Positions 23,906-30,647 of a DNA stretch of 49,206 nucleotides are shown piece by piece. How positions within the stretch are numbered: the stretch's first letter is position 1; every line of letters starts with the position of its first letter. The notes beneath the pieces were generated by a model. The model made no database searches. It saw only the letters and a program-made list of their open reading frames with translations, and had not been told where the DNA came from. The position numbers were made by a program, and so were the translations under genes. The stretch is from a virus. The stretch covers positions 1 through 49,206 of the IMG/VR virus record IMGVR_UViG_3300042350_005031. One strand, given 5' to 3'.

Positions 23906-24733
23906 ATGCCGGCCACTCGCTCGTTGGAGGAACGGTTCTGGTCGAAGGTCAACAAGGACGGGCCGATCCCGACCGGCCACCCCGAATACGACGGGCTCGG
24001 ACCGTGCTGGACGTTCAATGGCGGGACGGGGAACTCGTCGATCGCGCTGCCGATGGCGCACAAGCGCGGCCCCGACGAGCCGAAACGTCAACTCGCGTGG
24101 CGTTACCTATGGGAGTCGATTCACGGGCCGATCCCGACCGGGCTGGTGATCCGGCACAAGTGCGACGGTGGAAAGCCGCCCGTCCTCTGCGTCAACCCCG
24201 ATCACCTCGAACTCGGAACGCAGGCGGACAACTGTGACGACCGGTATCGCCGCCGGACGGCGCCGAACCGTCCGATCCTTTCGTCGATGGCCGAGGCGAT
24301 GATCGAGCTTCACGCGCTCGGCGCGCCGGTCGAAACCATCGCCAAAGCCGCCAACGTCGAGCCCGCTGCGGTCAACCATGCGATCTACTCCGGCCGCTCC
24401 GGCGTCGCGCCGAAGGCCGTCCGCCGTGTGCCGCCGATCACGCCGGAGCAACTCGCCGACGTGGACGCCCGCCTCATGGCCGGGGCGACGCTCCGTCAGG
24501 CGTCGATCGCGACCGGGATCAACTACACGCGCCTCGCGCGCGCCCTCGCGGCCCGCGGGACGCCCTACACCCGGAGGCCGTTTCTAAACGATCAGGAGCT
24601 TCTCGTCGCCCACGCGATGGCCGCCGAGGGGAAGTCCACGAACGCGATCGCGGTCGCGCTCGGGAAGTCGTGGCCGCAGGTCCGAAAGACCCTCGCCGAA
24701 CACGGGATCGGGCCGATCTTCACCCCGACCTAA
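23906..24733 (+). CDS. HNH homing endonuclease with HTH repeats
   Basis: 275 residues. The N-terminal half is a typical free-standing phage HNH nuclease: R-F-W-S-K-V-N near 10, C-W-T-F-N-G near 34, then I-R-H-K-C-D, C-V-N-P-D-H-L-E-L-G-T and N-C-D-D (zinc and catalytic His block, about 80-115). The second half has three HTH-like modules: V-E-T-I-A-K-A-A-N-V-E, L-R-Q-A-S-I-A-T-G-I and T-N-A-I-A-V-A-L-G-K. Such proteins nick DNA in allelic phages and spread by repair. ATG 23906 has GGAGG five bases upstream, better than a GTG at 23873. It sits between capsid and later head genes, followed by a terminator, so it is likely a mobile insertion. Confidence 0.9.
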   Translation: MPATRSLEERFWSKVNKDGPIPTGHPEYDGLGPCWTFNGGTGNSSIALPMAHKRGPDEPKRQLAWRYLWESIHGPIPTGLVIRHKCDGGKPPVLCVNPDHLELGTQADNCDDRYRRRTAPNRPILSSMAEAMIELHALGAPVETIAKAANVEPAAVNHAIYSGRSGVAPKAVRRVPPITPEQLADVDARLMAGATLRQASIATGINYTRLARALAARGTPYTRRPFLNDQELLVAHAMAAEGKSTNAIAVALGKSWPQVRKTLAEHGIGPIFTPT

Positions 24734-24753
24734 GCCCTCGGGCCGGTCGGAAG

Positions 24754-24796
24754 GAAGGGGCTCGGCGGGCGACCGTCGAGCCCCTTCGGCGTTTTG
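24754..24796. terminator. Bidirectional hairpin terminator
   Basis: An 11-bp stem GAAGGGGCTCG (24754-24764) with CGAGCCCCTTC (24777-24787) around a 12-base loop, followed by GGCGTTTT on the + strand. It ends the HNH transcript and lies at the 3' end of the reverse gene 24798-25115. Confidence 0.85.
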
Positions 24797-24797
24797 G

Positions 24798-25115
24798 CTA
24801 CGCCGGCATGACGTTGACGCGGGCGTAGGTCAGTTCGTTGCCGACCTCGTCGGCCTTCCACCCGCTGCCCGCGCCGCGCGAGACGGGGACGGCGCGGAGG
24901 CGGATCACCTTGACGCGGTCGGCGGCGGTGGCACTGGTCCCGCGACCGGCGCGCCAGCTACCGACGTCGCTTCCGATCGCGAGCACCCGGTAGGTGCCGG
25001 GGCGGTTGCGAATCCCGACCGTGTCGCCGACCGCGAAGGCGGCGCGGAACGCGACGACGGCGGCGACTTGGATCTTGATCTCGGCGAGGCGGGCGGCGAA
25101 GGTCGGGGTGGTCAT
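24798..25115 (-). CDS. Reverse-strand small SH3-like protein (regulon unit 2)
   Basis: 105 residues from ATG 25115, with the cassette box GGAGAACAAG just before it. After a helix (F-A-A-R-L-A-E-I-K-I-Q-V) comes F-A-V-G-D-T-V-G-I-R-N-R-P-G-T-Y-R-V-L-A-I-G, a beta-hairpin sequence typical of small SH3/Tudor-like barrels, then more strands. Possible nucleic-acid or protein binding; family unknown. Terminator at its 3' end and promoter cassette at its 5' end make it self-contained. Confidence 0.8.
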   Translation of the reverse strand: MTTPTFAARLAEIKIQVAAVVAFRAAFAVGDTVGIRNRPGTYRVLAIGSDVGSWRAGRGTSATAADRVKVIRLRAVPVSRGAGSGWKADEVGNELTYARVNVMPA

Positions 25116-25218
25116 CTTGTTCTCCGTGCGGGCTTGTTGTTCCTCCCCGCCCCATTCACCTATCCGGCTATCGGTTACGCGGTAGGGTGACGGGTGAAGA
25201 AACACGAAAAAAGTTTCG
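25116..25218 (-). promoter_or_regulatory. Regulon promoter cassette, copy 2
   Basis: On the - strand: A/T block 25218-25205, -35 CTACCG at 25185-25180, operator palindrome 25177-25161 (plus-strand TATCCG, GCTAT, CGGTTA), -10 TAGGTG at 25162-25157 (17-bp spacer), hairpin GCGGG (25128-25132) with CCCGC (25146-25150) and a 13-base loop, and GGAGAACAAGATG. The + strand side leads into the 25228 promoter. Confidence 0.8.
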
Positions 25219-25227
25219 ACGGCGGGC

Positions 25228-25233
25228 TACGCT
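25228..25233 (+). promoter_or_regulatory. Leaderless promoter -10 of the 25240 methyltransferase
   Basis: TACGCT followed by exactly six bases and then ATG 25240, so the mRNA would begin at or next to the start codon. No ribosome site is present, which agrees with leaderless translation. Confidence 0.65.
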
Positions 25234-25239
25234 CGGCCG

Positions 25240-25764
25240 ATGCACGCTGAGCCCCTGCACTTCGTTCGCCACGCCTTCGGCTGGTTCGACTCCCGCGGCG
25301 AGGCCGTGATCCGCGTCCTCGAAATCGGGTCGCAGGACATCAACGGCTCGCCTCGGTCGGCGTCGCCCGGCACGGTCGCCAAGTGGATCGGGGTCGACGT
25401 GTTCGACCGGCCCGGCGCCGATTGGGTCGGGCTCGCCCACGAGTTCCCGGCGAAGGGCTGGGACGGCGAGCCGTTCGACGCGCTGGTGTCGTGCGAGTGC
25501 TTCGAGCACGATCCGTTCTGGCGCGAATCCCTCACCGCCTGCGTTCCGCTCCTGCGGCCCGGCGGGCTGATCGCGATCACGGTGGCGACCGGCGACCGAC
25601 CGCCGCACGGGCAGGAGGCGGACACGCCGACGCCGGGGCACTACGCGAACGTGAGCAAGGCCGAACTCGTCGCCCACCTCGCCGCCCTCGGTTGCGTGGA
25701 GATCGCAGCGCAGGTCGAGCGGCAGAATCAGGACCTCTACGCTCGCGCCGTTCGCGGGGGCTGA
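25240..25764 (+). CDS. Class I SAM-dependent methyltransferase
   Basis: 174 residues. V-I-R-V-L-E-I-G-S-Q-D-I-N-G near 23-36 is motif I (SAM-binding), W-I-G-V-D-V-F-D follows near 49 as motif II, V-S-C-E-C-F-E-H-D near 80 corresponds to the acidic motif and P-L-L-R-P-G-G-L-I-A-I-T-V-A near 100 to post-III. This pattern is common in methyltransferases acting on sugars or small molecules. The substrate is unknown. It is leaderless (see 25228) and follows the regulon cassette. It may belong with the glycan genes that start 2.4 kb downstream. Confidence 0.85.
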   Translation: MHAEPLHFVRHAFGWFDSRGEAVIRVLEIGSQDINGSPRSASPGTVAKWIGVDVFDRPGADWVGLAHEFPAKGWDGEPFDALVSCECFEHDPFWRESLTACVPLLRPGGLIAITVATGDRPPHGQEADTPTPGHYANVSKAELVAHLAALGCVEIAAQVERQNQDLYARAVRGG

Positions 25765-25767
25765 GCC

Positions 25768-25938
25768 GTGCTCGACCTCGTCCCTCGCCGCCCGCGCTTC
25801 GAAGGCCCGGTCGTCGTGTTCGTGGTCGCCGCCCTGACGGTCTACGCTCTCGGGTTCTGGCTCGCGTGGTCCGGTTTCGCGGCGCAGGAGCTTCTCGGCG
25901 ACGAGGCCGCGGTCGAGGACACCGGGTTCGGCTGCTGA
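25768..25938 (+). CDS. 56-residue single-span membrane protein
   Basis: GTG 25768 to TGA 25936-25938. A basic N-terminus (R-R-P-R-F) precedes one helix V-V-V-F-V-V-A-A-L-T-V-Y-A-L-G-F-W-L-A-W, then an acidic tail. This charge pattern predicts N-in, C-out topology. No family. It starts just after the methyltransferase stop. Confidence 0.5.
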   Translation: MLDLVPRRPRFEGPVVVFVVAALTVYALGFWLAWSGFAAQELLGDEAAVEDTGFGC

Positions 25939-25951
25939 CCGGGGCGGCCGT

Positions 25952-25957
25952 TACCCC
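25952..25957 (+). promoter_or_regulatory. Leaderless promoter -10 of the 25964 gene
   Basis: TACCCC, six bases, then ATG 25964. The sixth base is C rather than T, so it is a weaker match than its relatives. Confidence 0.45.
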
Positions 25958-25963
25958 GTCGGC

Positions 25964-26371
25964 ATGGCTACCCCGATCGAGTTCCCCTGCCCTCGCTGTG
26001 GCGCCCGCGAGGGCGAACCGTGCTGGACGCTGACCGACGGCGCGATGCGGACGACGCCGCACGACGCCCGGCGGCGCAAGGCCGGCGAGCGCGTCGAGCG
26101 TCCCGAGCAGACCCGGAAGCAGGTCGACGCGCGGGAGGACGGGGCGCGGCACTTCATGGTCGCAGGCGCGCTGTCGAACCTTCGAGGCGTCATCGCGTGT
26201 CGGTGGGTCGACGGGTTCGACGAGGACGACCGGCGTGACCTCGTCACCGCGGTCGAGGCGCTTTCCCGGATCGACCAGCGGCGACGTGAGCGAAGGTTGA
26301 TCCGCCAGAGCAACCGGCGGTTCAGGAAGGAGCAGGCGGTGGCGGCCGACCACGACGACCTGAACAGGTAG
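25964..26371 (+). CDS. Zinc-finger protein, C-P-x-C-G-A type
   Basis: 135 residues. It opens with F-P-C-P-R-C-G-A-R-E-G-E-P-C-W-T-L-T-D-G, ending in T-P-H-D-A-R-R. This is the short zinc-finger found in many actinobacterial and phage proteins, using three Cys and one His. The rest is basic and helical (R-R-R-E-R-R-L-I-R-Q-S-N-R-R-F-R). Nucleic-acid binding is likely. Start chosen by the leaderless promoter spacing. Confidence 0.75.
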   Translation: MATPIEFPCPRCGAREGEPCWTLTDGAMRTTPHDARRRKAGERVERPEQTRKQVDAREDGARHFMVAGALSNLRGVIACRWVDGFDEDDRRDLVTAVEALSRIDQRRRERRLIRQSNRRFRKEQAVAADHDDLNR

Positions 26372-26384
26372 CCGGCCGCCGTGC

Positions 26385-26390
26385 TACGCT
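26385..26390 (+). promoter_or_regulatory. Extended -10 before the 26410 gene
   Basis: TGC-TACGCT, 19 bases before ATG 26410, with GAGAGG between as ribosome site. A leadered variant of the common promoter. Confidence 0.5.
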
Positions 26391-26409
26391 TCGGGCGAGA
26401 GGTAGTCCC

Positions 26410-26937
26410 ATGCCCGAAGCCCAGCCGTCCGCAGCCGAGATCGTGAAGTCGTGGCCCACCGCGCCCGCGTGGAACCATGCCGTCGTCCACCCGACCGTCT
26501 CGCCCGACGACACCCATTCGATCGCGGTGCCCTGCTACGACGAGTGCGTCGATTCCGTCGTCGCCATCCTCCCCGACGGCTCGCGCCGCCACGTCGCGTT
26601 CGTGCGCGAGGAGACGACCCGCACGTTCCTCTGGCGGCGAGGGTGGGTCGACCAGACCGAGGCGTTCAAGGCCCTGCTCGACGCCGAGGCTGCACGGGTC
26701 GAGGACGCGGCGAAGGCCGACGGCACCAACGCCGTGCTCGACGACGCGCTCCTGCTTGCGATCCGCGGCTCCGACGCTCCGCGCGGCGTCACGTCCCTGT
26801 TCCTGACCCGCGCGACGAAGCTCGGCGCGGCCGTGGTCGACGCGCGCCTCGCGGCCCTCGCCGCCGACGGTCGGATCGAGAAGGTCGGCGAGGGCGGCCC
26901 GGTCGTCCTGTTCCGCGAGCCGAAGCGCGCGGCGTGA
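26410..26937 (+). CDS. Unknown protein before head-tail connector
   Basis: 175 residues with a GAGAGG site 7 bases upstream. The N-terminal half has strands V-D-S-V-V-A-I-L-P-D-G-S-R-R-H-V-A-F-V. The C-terminal half (about 115-170) looks like a winged helix: A-L-L-L-A-I-R-G, L-F-L-T-R-A-T-K-L-G-A-A-V-V-D-A-R-L and D-G-R-I-E-K-V-G. No family recognised. Its position between capsid and connector fits a structural or head-fibre accessory, unproven. Confidence 0.65.
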   Translation: MPEAQPSAAEIVKSWPTAPAWNHAVVHPTVSPDDTHSIAVPCYDECVDSVVAILPDGSRRHVAFVREETTRTFLWRRGWVDQTEAFKALLDAEAARVEDAAKADGTNAVLDDALLLAIRGSDAPRGVTSLFLTRATKLGAAVVDARLAALAADGRIEKVGEGGPVVLFREPKRAA

Positions 26938-26969
26938 CCGGGTAGGCAACTGGCGGCGGCCCGCCGTGC

Positions 26970-26975
26970 TACGCT
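26970..26975 (+). promoter_or_regulatory. Leaderless promoter -10 of the connector gene
   Basis: TGC-TACGCT followed by CCGGGC and ATG 26982. A model case of the TAnnnT-N6-ATG arrangement. Confidence 0.65.
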
Positions 26976-26981
26976 CCGGGC

Positions 26982-27578
26982 ATGGCAAGCCAGTTCACCA
27001 CCTCCGCGCGGGTCAAGGCGCACCTTTCGATCCCTGCCGGCGTCACCCAGCACGACGCCCGAATCGGGTACGCGGTCGACTCGGTCGACTCGATCCTCCT
27101 GCCGCTGCTCGGGCTCGATCCGATCTCAGGGTCGGTCACGCAACAGTGGTATTCGGACTATGTCGACGTCGGCGAGCCCAACGAGGACCGGGTGGCGCTC
27201 TCGCACTACCCGGTCGTAGCCGGCTCGGTTGCCGGCGTCACGAACGACGGAACGCTGCTCGGCGCAACCGAGTGGTACTCGCGCGACAAGGTCGGCGAGA
27301 TCGTGCTGACCGGCGACGGCGCGTTCTTCGCCGAGGGGAAGCGGAAGGTCGTCGTGACGTATCAGGCCGGGTACGCCAGCGTTCCGGGGGCGCTGTCCCT
27401 CGCCGGGGACGCGATCGGTGCGTGGGTGTTCAACCAGCTACCGAAGGGCGGGTTCGAGTCGGAGAAGGTCGGCGAGTACGCCTACACGGCGAAGGGCTCC
27501 GCGTCGGCGAGCGACGGCGACCTGCCGCCGTTGATCCGTCGGCTGATCGCCGGCTACCGCCGGACGGGCACGCGGTAG
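26982..27578 (+). CDS. Head-tail connector (gp6-like)
   Basis: 198 residues. The start F-T-T-S-A-R-V-K-A-H-L-S-I-P, an aspartate-rich helix (D-A-R-I-G-Y-A-V-D-S-V-D-S-I-L), then a beta stretch and a V-V-V-T-Y-Q-A-G-Y-A-S-V-P block followed by a helix are the layout of gp6/gp15-type connectors that bind the portal. L-I-R-R-L-I-A-G-Y-R-R at the end matches the C-terminal helix that ends in basic residues. Leaderless start. In most phages the stopper and tail terminator follow at once; here about 13 kb of glycan genes intervene. Confidence 0.75.
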   Translation: MASQFTTSARVKAHLSIPAGVTQHDARIGYAVDSVDSILLPLLGLDPISGSVTQQWYSDYVDVGEPNEDRVALSHYPVVAGSVAGVTNDGTLLGATEWYSRDKVGEIVLTGDGAFFAEGKRKVVVTYQAGYASVPGALSLAGDAIGAWVFNQLPKGGFESEKVGEYAYTAKGSASASDGDLPPLIRRLIAGYRRTGTR

Positions 27579-27603
27579 TCGTTACCCGGCGGGGGAGGTG
27601 ACA

Positions 27604-28434
27604 ATGAACGTTCTCGTCCTCGGTGGCTCAGGCCGGCTCGGGCGTCGGTTGGTTCCCGCGCTGCACGCGGCCGGGCACACCGTCGCCGCGCCGACCCGAA
27701 CCGAGTGCGACGTAGCCGAGCCCGGCGACGTCGGCCGCCAGTTTCGCCGAGGGCGGCGCGGACCCGCGATCGACCTCGTCGTGTGCCTCGCCGCTTACGC
27801 CGACGTGGTTGGCTGCGACTCGAACCCGGCGAAGGCGAAGGCCGGCAACATCGACACGGTGAGGACCGTCGGGACCGCTTGCGCCGACAGGTCGGTGCCG
27901 TGGCTCTGGACGTCCACCGACTACGTCGTCGCGGGCGGCCCGACGCCGGCCGAGCCGGTGCAGGACGTGCTCGCGTTCGGGCGGCTTCGGATGAACAACG
28001 CGGGCCGCTACGCCGAGACGAAGCTCGAAGGCGAGGACGTCGCGCTCGCCCACTGCGCGACGGTCTGCCGGATCGCATTCTGCGACCCTGACGACGCGGC
28101 GAAGTGGGGGTGGGTCGACGGCTACAACCTCGCGTCTCGGGAGTGGGTCGAGCGGACGGCCGCGCGCCTCGTCCTTGCGGTCGCACTTGCCGCCGAGCGG
28201 TGGAACGCCGGGCGGATCGTCCACGTCGGCCCGGTTGCGGGCCTCGATGCCGGACCGCTCGGCCCGTGGCGCACGCGGGAGCAACTCGTTCGCCAGCGGT
28301 TCGGGAACACGCACCCGTCGCTCGTCCGGGTCGTCAGGTCGCCGGCCGAGCGTCGGTTTGTCGGCGGCGGCAACGGGCCGGGCGATACCCGGTTCGCCCG
28401 CTGCGACCCGCGGCTCGCGCTGGACCCCGAATGA
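27604..28434 (+). CDS. RmlD-like NAD(P)-dependent sugar reductase
   Basis: 276 residues of the short-chain dehydrogenase/epimerase superfamily. V-L-V-L-G-G-S-G-R-L-G-R-R-L at 3-16 is the nucleotide-binding loop; E-C-D-V-A near 37 marks the strand-end Asp; V-V-C-L-A-A-Y near 60; W-T-S-T-D-Y-V-V near 102 and Y-A-E-T-K-L-E-G-E near 138 hold the catalytic Thr, Tyr and Lys. This pattern best fits dTDP-4-keto-6-deoxysugar reductases (RmlD or relatives). ATG 27604 is favoured over GTG 27598 because GGGGGAGG lies upstream at proper spacing. It overlaps the glycosyltransferase gene by ATGA and with the RmlA/RmlB genes would produce a dTDP-deoxysugar. Confidence 0.82.
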   Translation: MNVLVLGGSGRLGRRLVPALHAAGHTVAAPTRTECDVAEPGDVGRQFRRGRRGPAIDLVVCLAAYADVVGCDSNPAKAKAGNIDTVRTVGTACADRSVPWLWTSTDYVVAGGPTPAEPVQDVLAFGRLRMNNAGRYAETKLEGEDVALAHCATVCRIAFCDPDDAAKWGWVDGYNLASREWVERTAARLVLAVALAAERWNAGRIVHVGPVAGLDAGPLGPWRTREQLVRQRFGNTHPSLVRVVRSPAERRFVGGGNGPGDTRFARCDPRLALDPE

Positions 28435-29633
28435 TCGTCCACGTCCTGCGGCGCGAGGGCGCACCCGACGATGTTCGGATGTCCAACCTCGCGGCGCCGG
28501 AGGAGGCGCCGGTCGCCCGCTGGATCGACGGCGGCTGGGAGGTCGAGGCCCGGATGCAGACCACGGTCGACGCGCTCGCCCGCCGGTTCAGGTTCGTGCG
28601 GGTCGGCGAGCGGTGGGAGGACGACCCGAGGCCGCGCGATCCGATGCCGTGGGAACTCCCGACGGCGGGCGACGCGAGCGGCGACGAGTCGGCGCCCTGC
28701 GGCTTGGGTCCGTCGCCGTTCGACGACTACCTCCGCTGGCGGAAGCTCCGGGGCGACCCCGAGCCGGCCAACTCGATCACGGTGATCGACGCGCTCGACC
28801 TCGTGCGCCGCCGCGTGACGGTCTGCGCCGAGGCCGCGAGGGTCGCGAGGGCGACGGCCGCGGTCGAGCCGTGCGACGACGTGACGATCGTCCTCGCGTG
28901 CCACGGGTGGGGCGTCCCCGAGCAGGCCGCCGCGGAGCGCGCCCTCGACGTCGTGGCGGCGTTGGGGCCGGCGGCCCGGCTCTCGGTCGTCCAGAACCGC
29001 GAGGACAGTCCGGACGGCCCCGCCGCGCTCGCGTGGGGCGTCGACCGGGCCGGCCCGCGCCTGCGGTTGCAGGTCGTCGGGAACGACGGGTTCGGCGCGG
29101 CGTGCAACGTCGGGGCGCGGGTGGCCCGCACCCGGTTCCTGCTGTTCACCCAGCCCGACGCATGGTTCGGCGCTGACGCGATCCGGCTCGCCGTCGGCCT
29201 GTCGCTCGCTCTCGCCGCCGAGCCGTCCGGGGGCGGGCGCCCGGCGGTCGTCGGCCCGTCCGGCGGCTACGTCCCGTCGTGGGCGCCCGTGTTCACCGAG
29301 GAGGGCCGGAACGTCGAGCGGTTCGGCGACCCCGTCCCGGTCGAGTGGGTCGGCGGCTACTGGATGCTCGCCGAGCGCGCCGCGTGGCGCGAGGTCGGCG
29401 GGATGTGGAATCGGTCGTTCCTCTACTGCGAGGAGCCCGACGTGTGCCTCCGGCTCGCCGCCGAGGGGGCGAGGTCGTTCGTGTGGGGCGACCTGCCGGT
29501 GAACCACCAACGGGGGGGCACGATCAAGCGCCGGATGCTCCCGTCGCAGGTCGGCGAGATTCACGACGACGCACGGCGCGAGTTCAGCCGGCGGTGGGGC
29601 GGCCGGCGCGATCTCGGCCAGCCGAAGCGGTAG
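28431..29633 (+). CDS. Family 2-like glycosyltransferase
   Basis: 400 residues. The N-terminal 130 residues are a separate region without recognised motif. From about 150 the GT-A fold starts: V-T-I-V-L-A-C-H-G-W, then N-D-G-F-G-A-A-C-N-V-G-A-R near 222, F-L-L-F-T-Q-P-D-A-W near 242 (DxD-like position P-D-A), and V-G-G-Y-W-M-L-A-E-R-A-A-W near 305, with C-E-E-P-D-V-C-L-R-L near 330 as catalytic acidic block. This is the layout of rhamnosyltransferase-type GT2 enzymes. The 3' end overlaps a reverse gene by 50 bp. A dTDP-sugar donor from the flanking genes is plausible. Confidence 0.85.
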   Translation: MIVHVLRREGAPDDVRMSNLAAPEEAPVARWIDGGWEVEARMQTTVDALARRFRFVRVGERWEDDPRPRDPMPWELPTAGDASGDESAPCGLGPSPFDDYLRWRKLRGDPEPANSITVIDALDLVRRRVTVCAEAARVARATAAVEPCDDVTIVLACHGWGVPEQAAAERALDVVAALGPAARLSVVQNREDSPDGPAALAWGVDRAGPRLRLQVVGNDGFGAACNVGARVARTRFLLFTQPDAWFGADAIRLAVGLSLALAAEPSGGGRPAVVGPSGGYVPSWAPVFTEEGRNVERFGDPVPVEWVGGYWMLAERAAWREVGGMWNRSFLYCEEPDVCLRLAAEGARSFVWGDLPVNHQRGGTIKRRMLPSQVGEIHDDARREFSRRWGGRRDLGQPKR

Positions 29634-29949
29634 CCTCGCGGACGGCGGCGCACACGCGGATCGACAGCTTCGACAGGCCGTCGGACGAGAGCCGGGCGAA
29701 CCGGGTTCCCTCCGGGTCGCGCCGCTTCCGGTCACGGTCCTCGGCCCGCTCGTCCTCCGTGTTCGACAGGGTCGAGAGCCCGTCGACCACGAGGTCGGCG
29801 TCGGCGAGGTCGAACGCGAGCGCGTTCTTGCCGCCGAGCCGGAACGCGACGCAGACCGCCTCGATCTCGGGGGCGTCCTCGGCCCACGACTCCTCGGCGT
29901 GAATCTCCAACGACGACGCGGCCCAGCCGGCGCAGCGGACGCGGATCAC
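29584..29949 (-). CDS. Reverse-strand unknown protein (unit 3, third gene)
   Basis: 121 residues from a GTG at 29949 overlapping the previous reverse stop (GTGA). Starts I-R-V-R-C-A-G-W-A-A-S-S-L-E-I-H; the centre is beta/alpha (A-L-A-F-D-L-A-D-A-D-L-V-V-D-G-L); the end is basic with G-L-S-K-L-S-I-R-V. No family. Its last 50 bp lie antisense to the end of the glycosyltransferase gene, so transcripts from the two strands overlap. Confidence 0.6.
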   Translation of the reverse strand: MIRVRCAGWAASSLEIHAEESWAEDAPEIEAVCVAFRLGGKNALAFDLADADLVVDGLSTLSNTEDERAEDRDRKRRDPEGTRFARLSSDGLSKLSIRVCAAVREATASAGRDRAGRPTAG

Positions 29950-30290
29950 GCTGCCATCCGGGCGCAGGCCGCGCGCCGGTCGGCTCGAATCCACGCGAGG
30001 ACCATCGCGTTCCGCTTGGCTTGCCACGCGGCGTAGCCGAGCCGGCTGAGGGCGTGCGAGTGGGCTTCGAGGCGCAGGCCGCGCCGGATGCGGGTCGAGA
30101 GGTCGCACGACCGGCGATCCTCGTTCAGCGCCCACACGCCGGTCACGGGCTCGACGTAGCCGCCGATCGCGGCGAGGTCTTTCACGGTCGCCGGCTCGAA
30201 GCCAAGGCGGGAGAGGTCGCCGTTGATCTCGCGCTGGCCGAGGCCGGGCGTCAGCGAGATCAGGGTGCGGAGCGCGTCGCGGGCGGTCAC
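29946..30290 (-). CDS. Reverse-strand unknown protein (unit 3, second gene)
   Basis: 114 residues from ATG 30290 overlapping the preceding reverse stop (ATGA). It opens A-R-D-A-L-R-T-L-I-S-L-T-P-G-L-G, followed by an HTH-like segment (Q-R-E-I-N-G-D-L-S-R-L-G-F-E), and its C-terminal part is rich in Arg and Ala. A nucleic-acid-binding role is possible. Co-transcribed with the genes at 30287 and 29584. Confidence 0.65.
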   Translation of the reverse strand: MTARDALRTLISLTPGLGQREINGDLSRLGFEPATVKDLAAIGGYVEPVTGVWALNEDRRSCDLSTRIRRGLRLEAHSHALSRLGYAAWQAKRNAMVLAWIRADRRAACARMAA

Positions 30291-30547
30291 GCGCGCACCG
30301 CGAGGAGGCCGCAGACGTGATCGAGGCAGTCGAAGGCGTCGACCTCGCCGATATGGCCGTTGTTGCCGGCCCCGATGATGACGGCGGCAAGAAACCGGAG
30401 CGCGCCGCGCGTGGTCGCTCCGTCCAGAAGGCGCGCGACCTCCGACGCCGCGTTGCCCGCCGTGACGAACGTGTCGGCGTACCGCTGGCCGCCGAGGAGG
30501 TCGTGGGCGGGGAGGAGGTTGTGGGCGTTGGCGGCGGTCAGGGTCAT
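30287..30547 (-). CDS. Reverse-strand unknown protein (unit 3, first gene)
   Basis: 86 residues from ATG 30547, directly behind the cassette box GGAGAACAAG. Sequence L-T-A-A-N-A-H-N-L-L-P-A-H-D-L-L-G-G at the start, a hydrophobic helix (L-R-F-L-A-A-V-I-I-G-A-G) in the centre, and D-A-F-D-C-L-D-H-V-C near the end. No family recognised. First gene of a three-gene reverse operon. Confidence 0.7.
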   Translation of the reverse strand: MTLTAANAHNLLPAHDLLGGQRYADTFVTAGNAASEVARLLDGATTRGALRFLAAVIIGAGNNGHIGEVDAFDCLDHVCGLLAVRA

Positions 30548-30647
30548 CTTGTTCTCCTTGTTGGCGCGGGTTCCTTCCCGCCCCATCATCATAACCGGGT
30601 AACGGTTACCGGCGAGCACTTTCTTTCGCCCCGTGCTAAAAAAGTTC
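30548..30647 (-). promoter_or_regulatory. Regulon promoter cassette, copy 3
   Basis: Operator is a perfect palindrome TAACCG-GGTAA-CGGTTA at 30592-30608. On the - strand: -10 TATGAT at 30593-30588, leader hairpin GCGGG-N6-CCCGC at 30566-30581, and GGAGAACAAGATG (cassette box with CAAGGAGAACAAG). The -35 region (CTCGCC) is the poorest of the six. The A-tract block 30637-30647 runs into the rmlA start on the + strand. Confidence 0.8.

Noticed and set aside
21283-24063. A 926-codon open frame on the - strand opposite protease, capsid and HNH genes
   Set aside because: It spans three recognised + strand genes and a gene boundary; composition is that of an antisense shadow.
30633-30647. GTG 30633 as the rmlA start
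   Set aside because: It lies in the conserved A-tract of the promoter cassette and has no ribosome site; ATG 30648 fits the family N-terminus.
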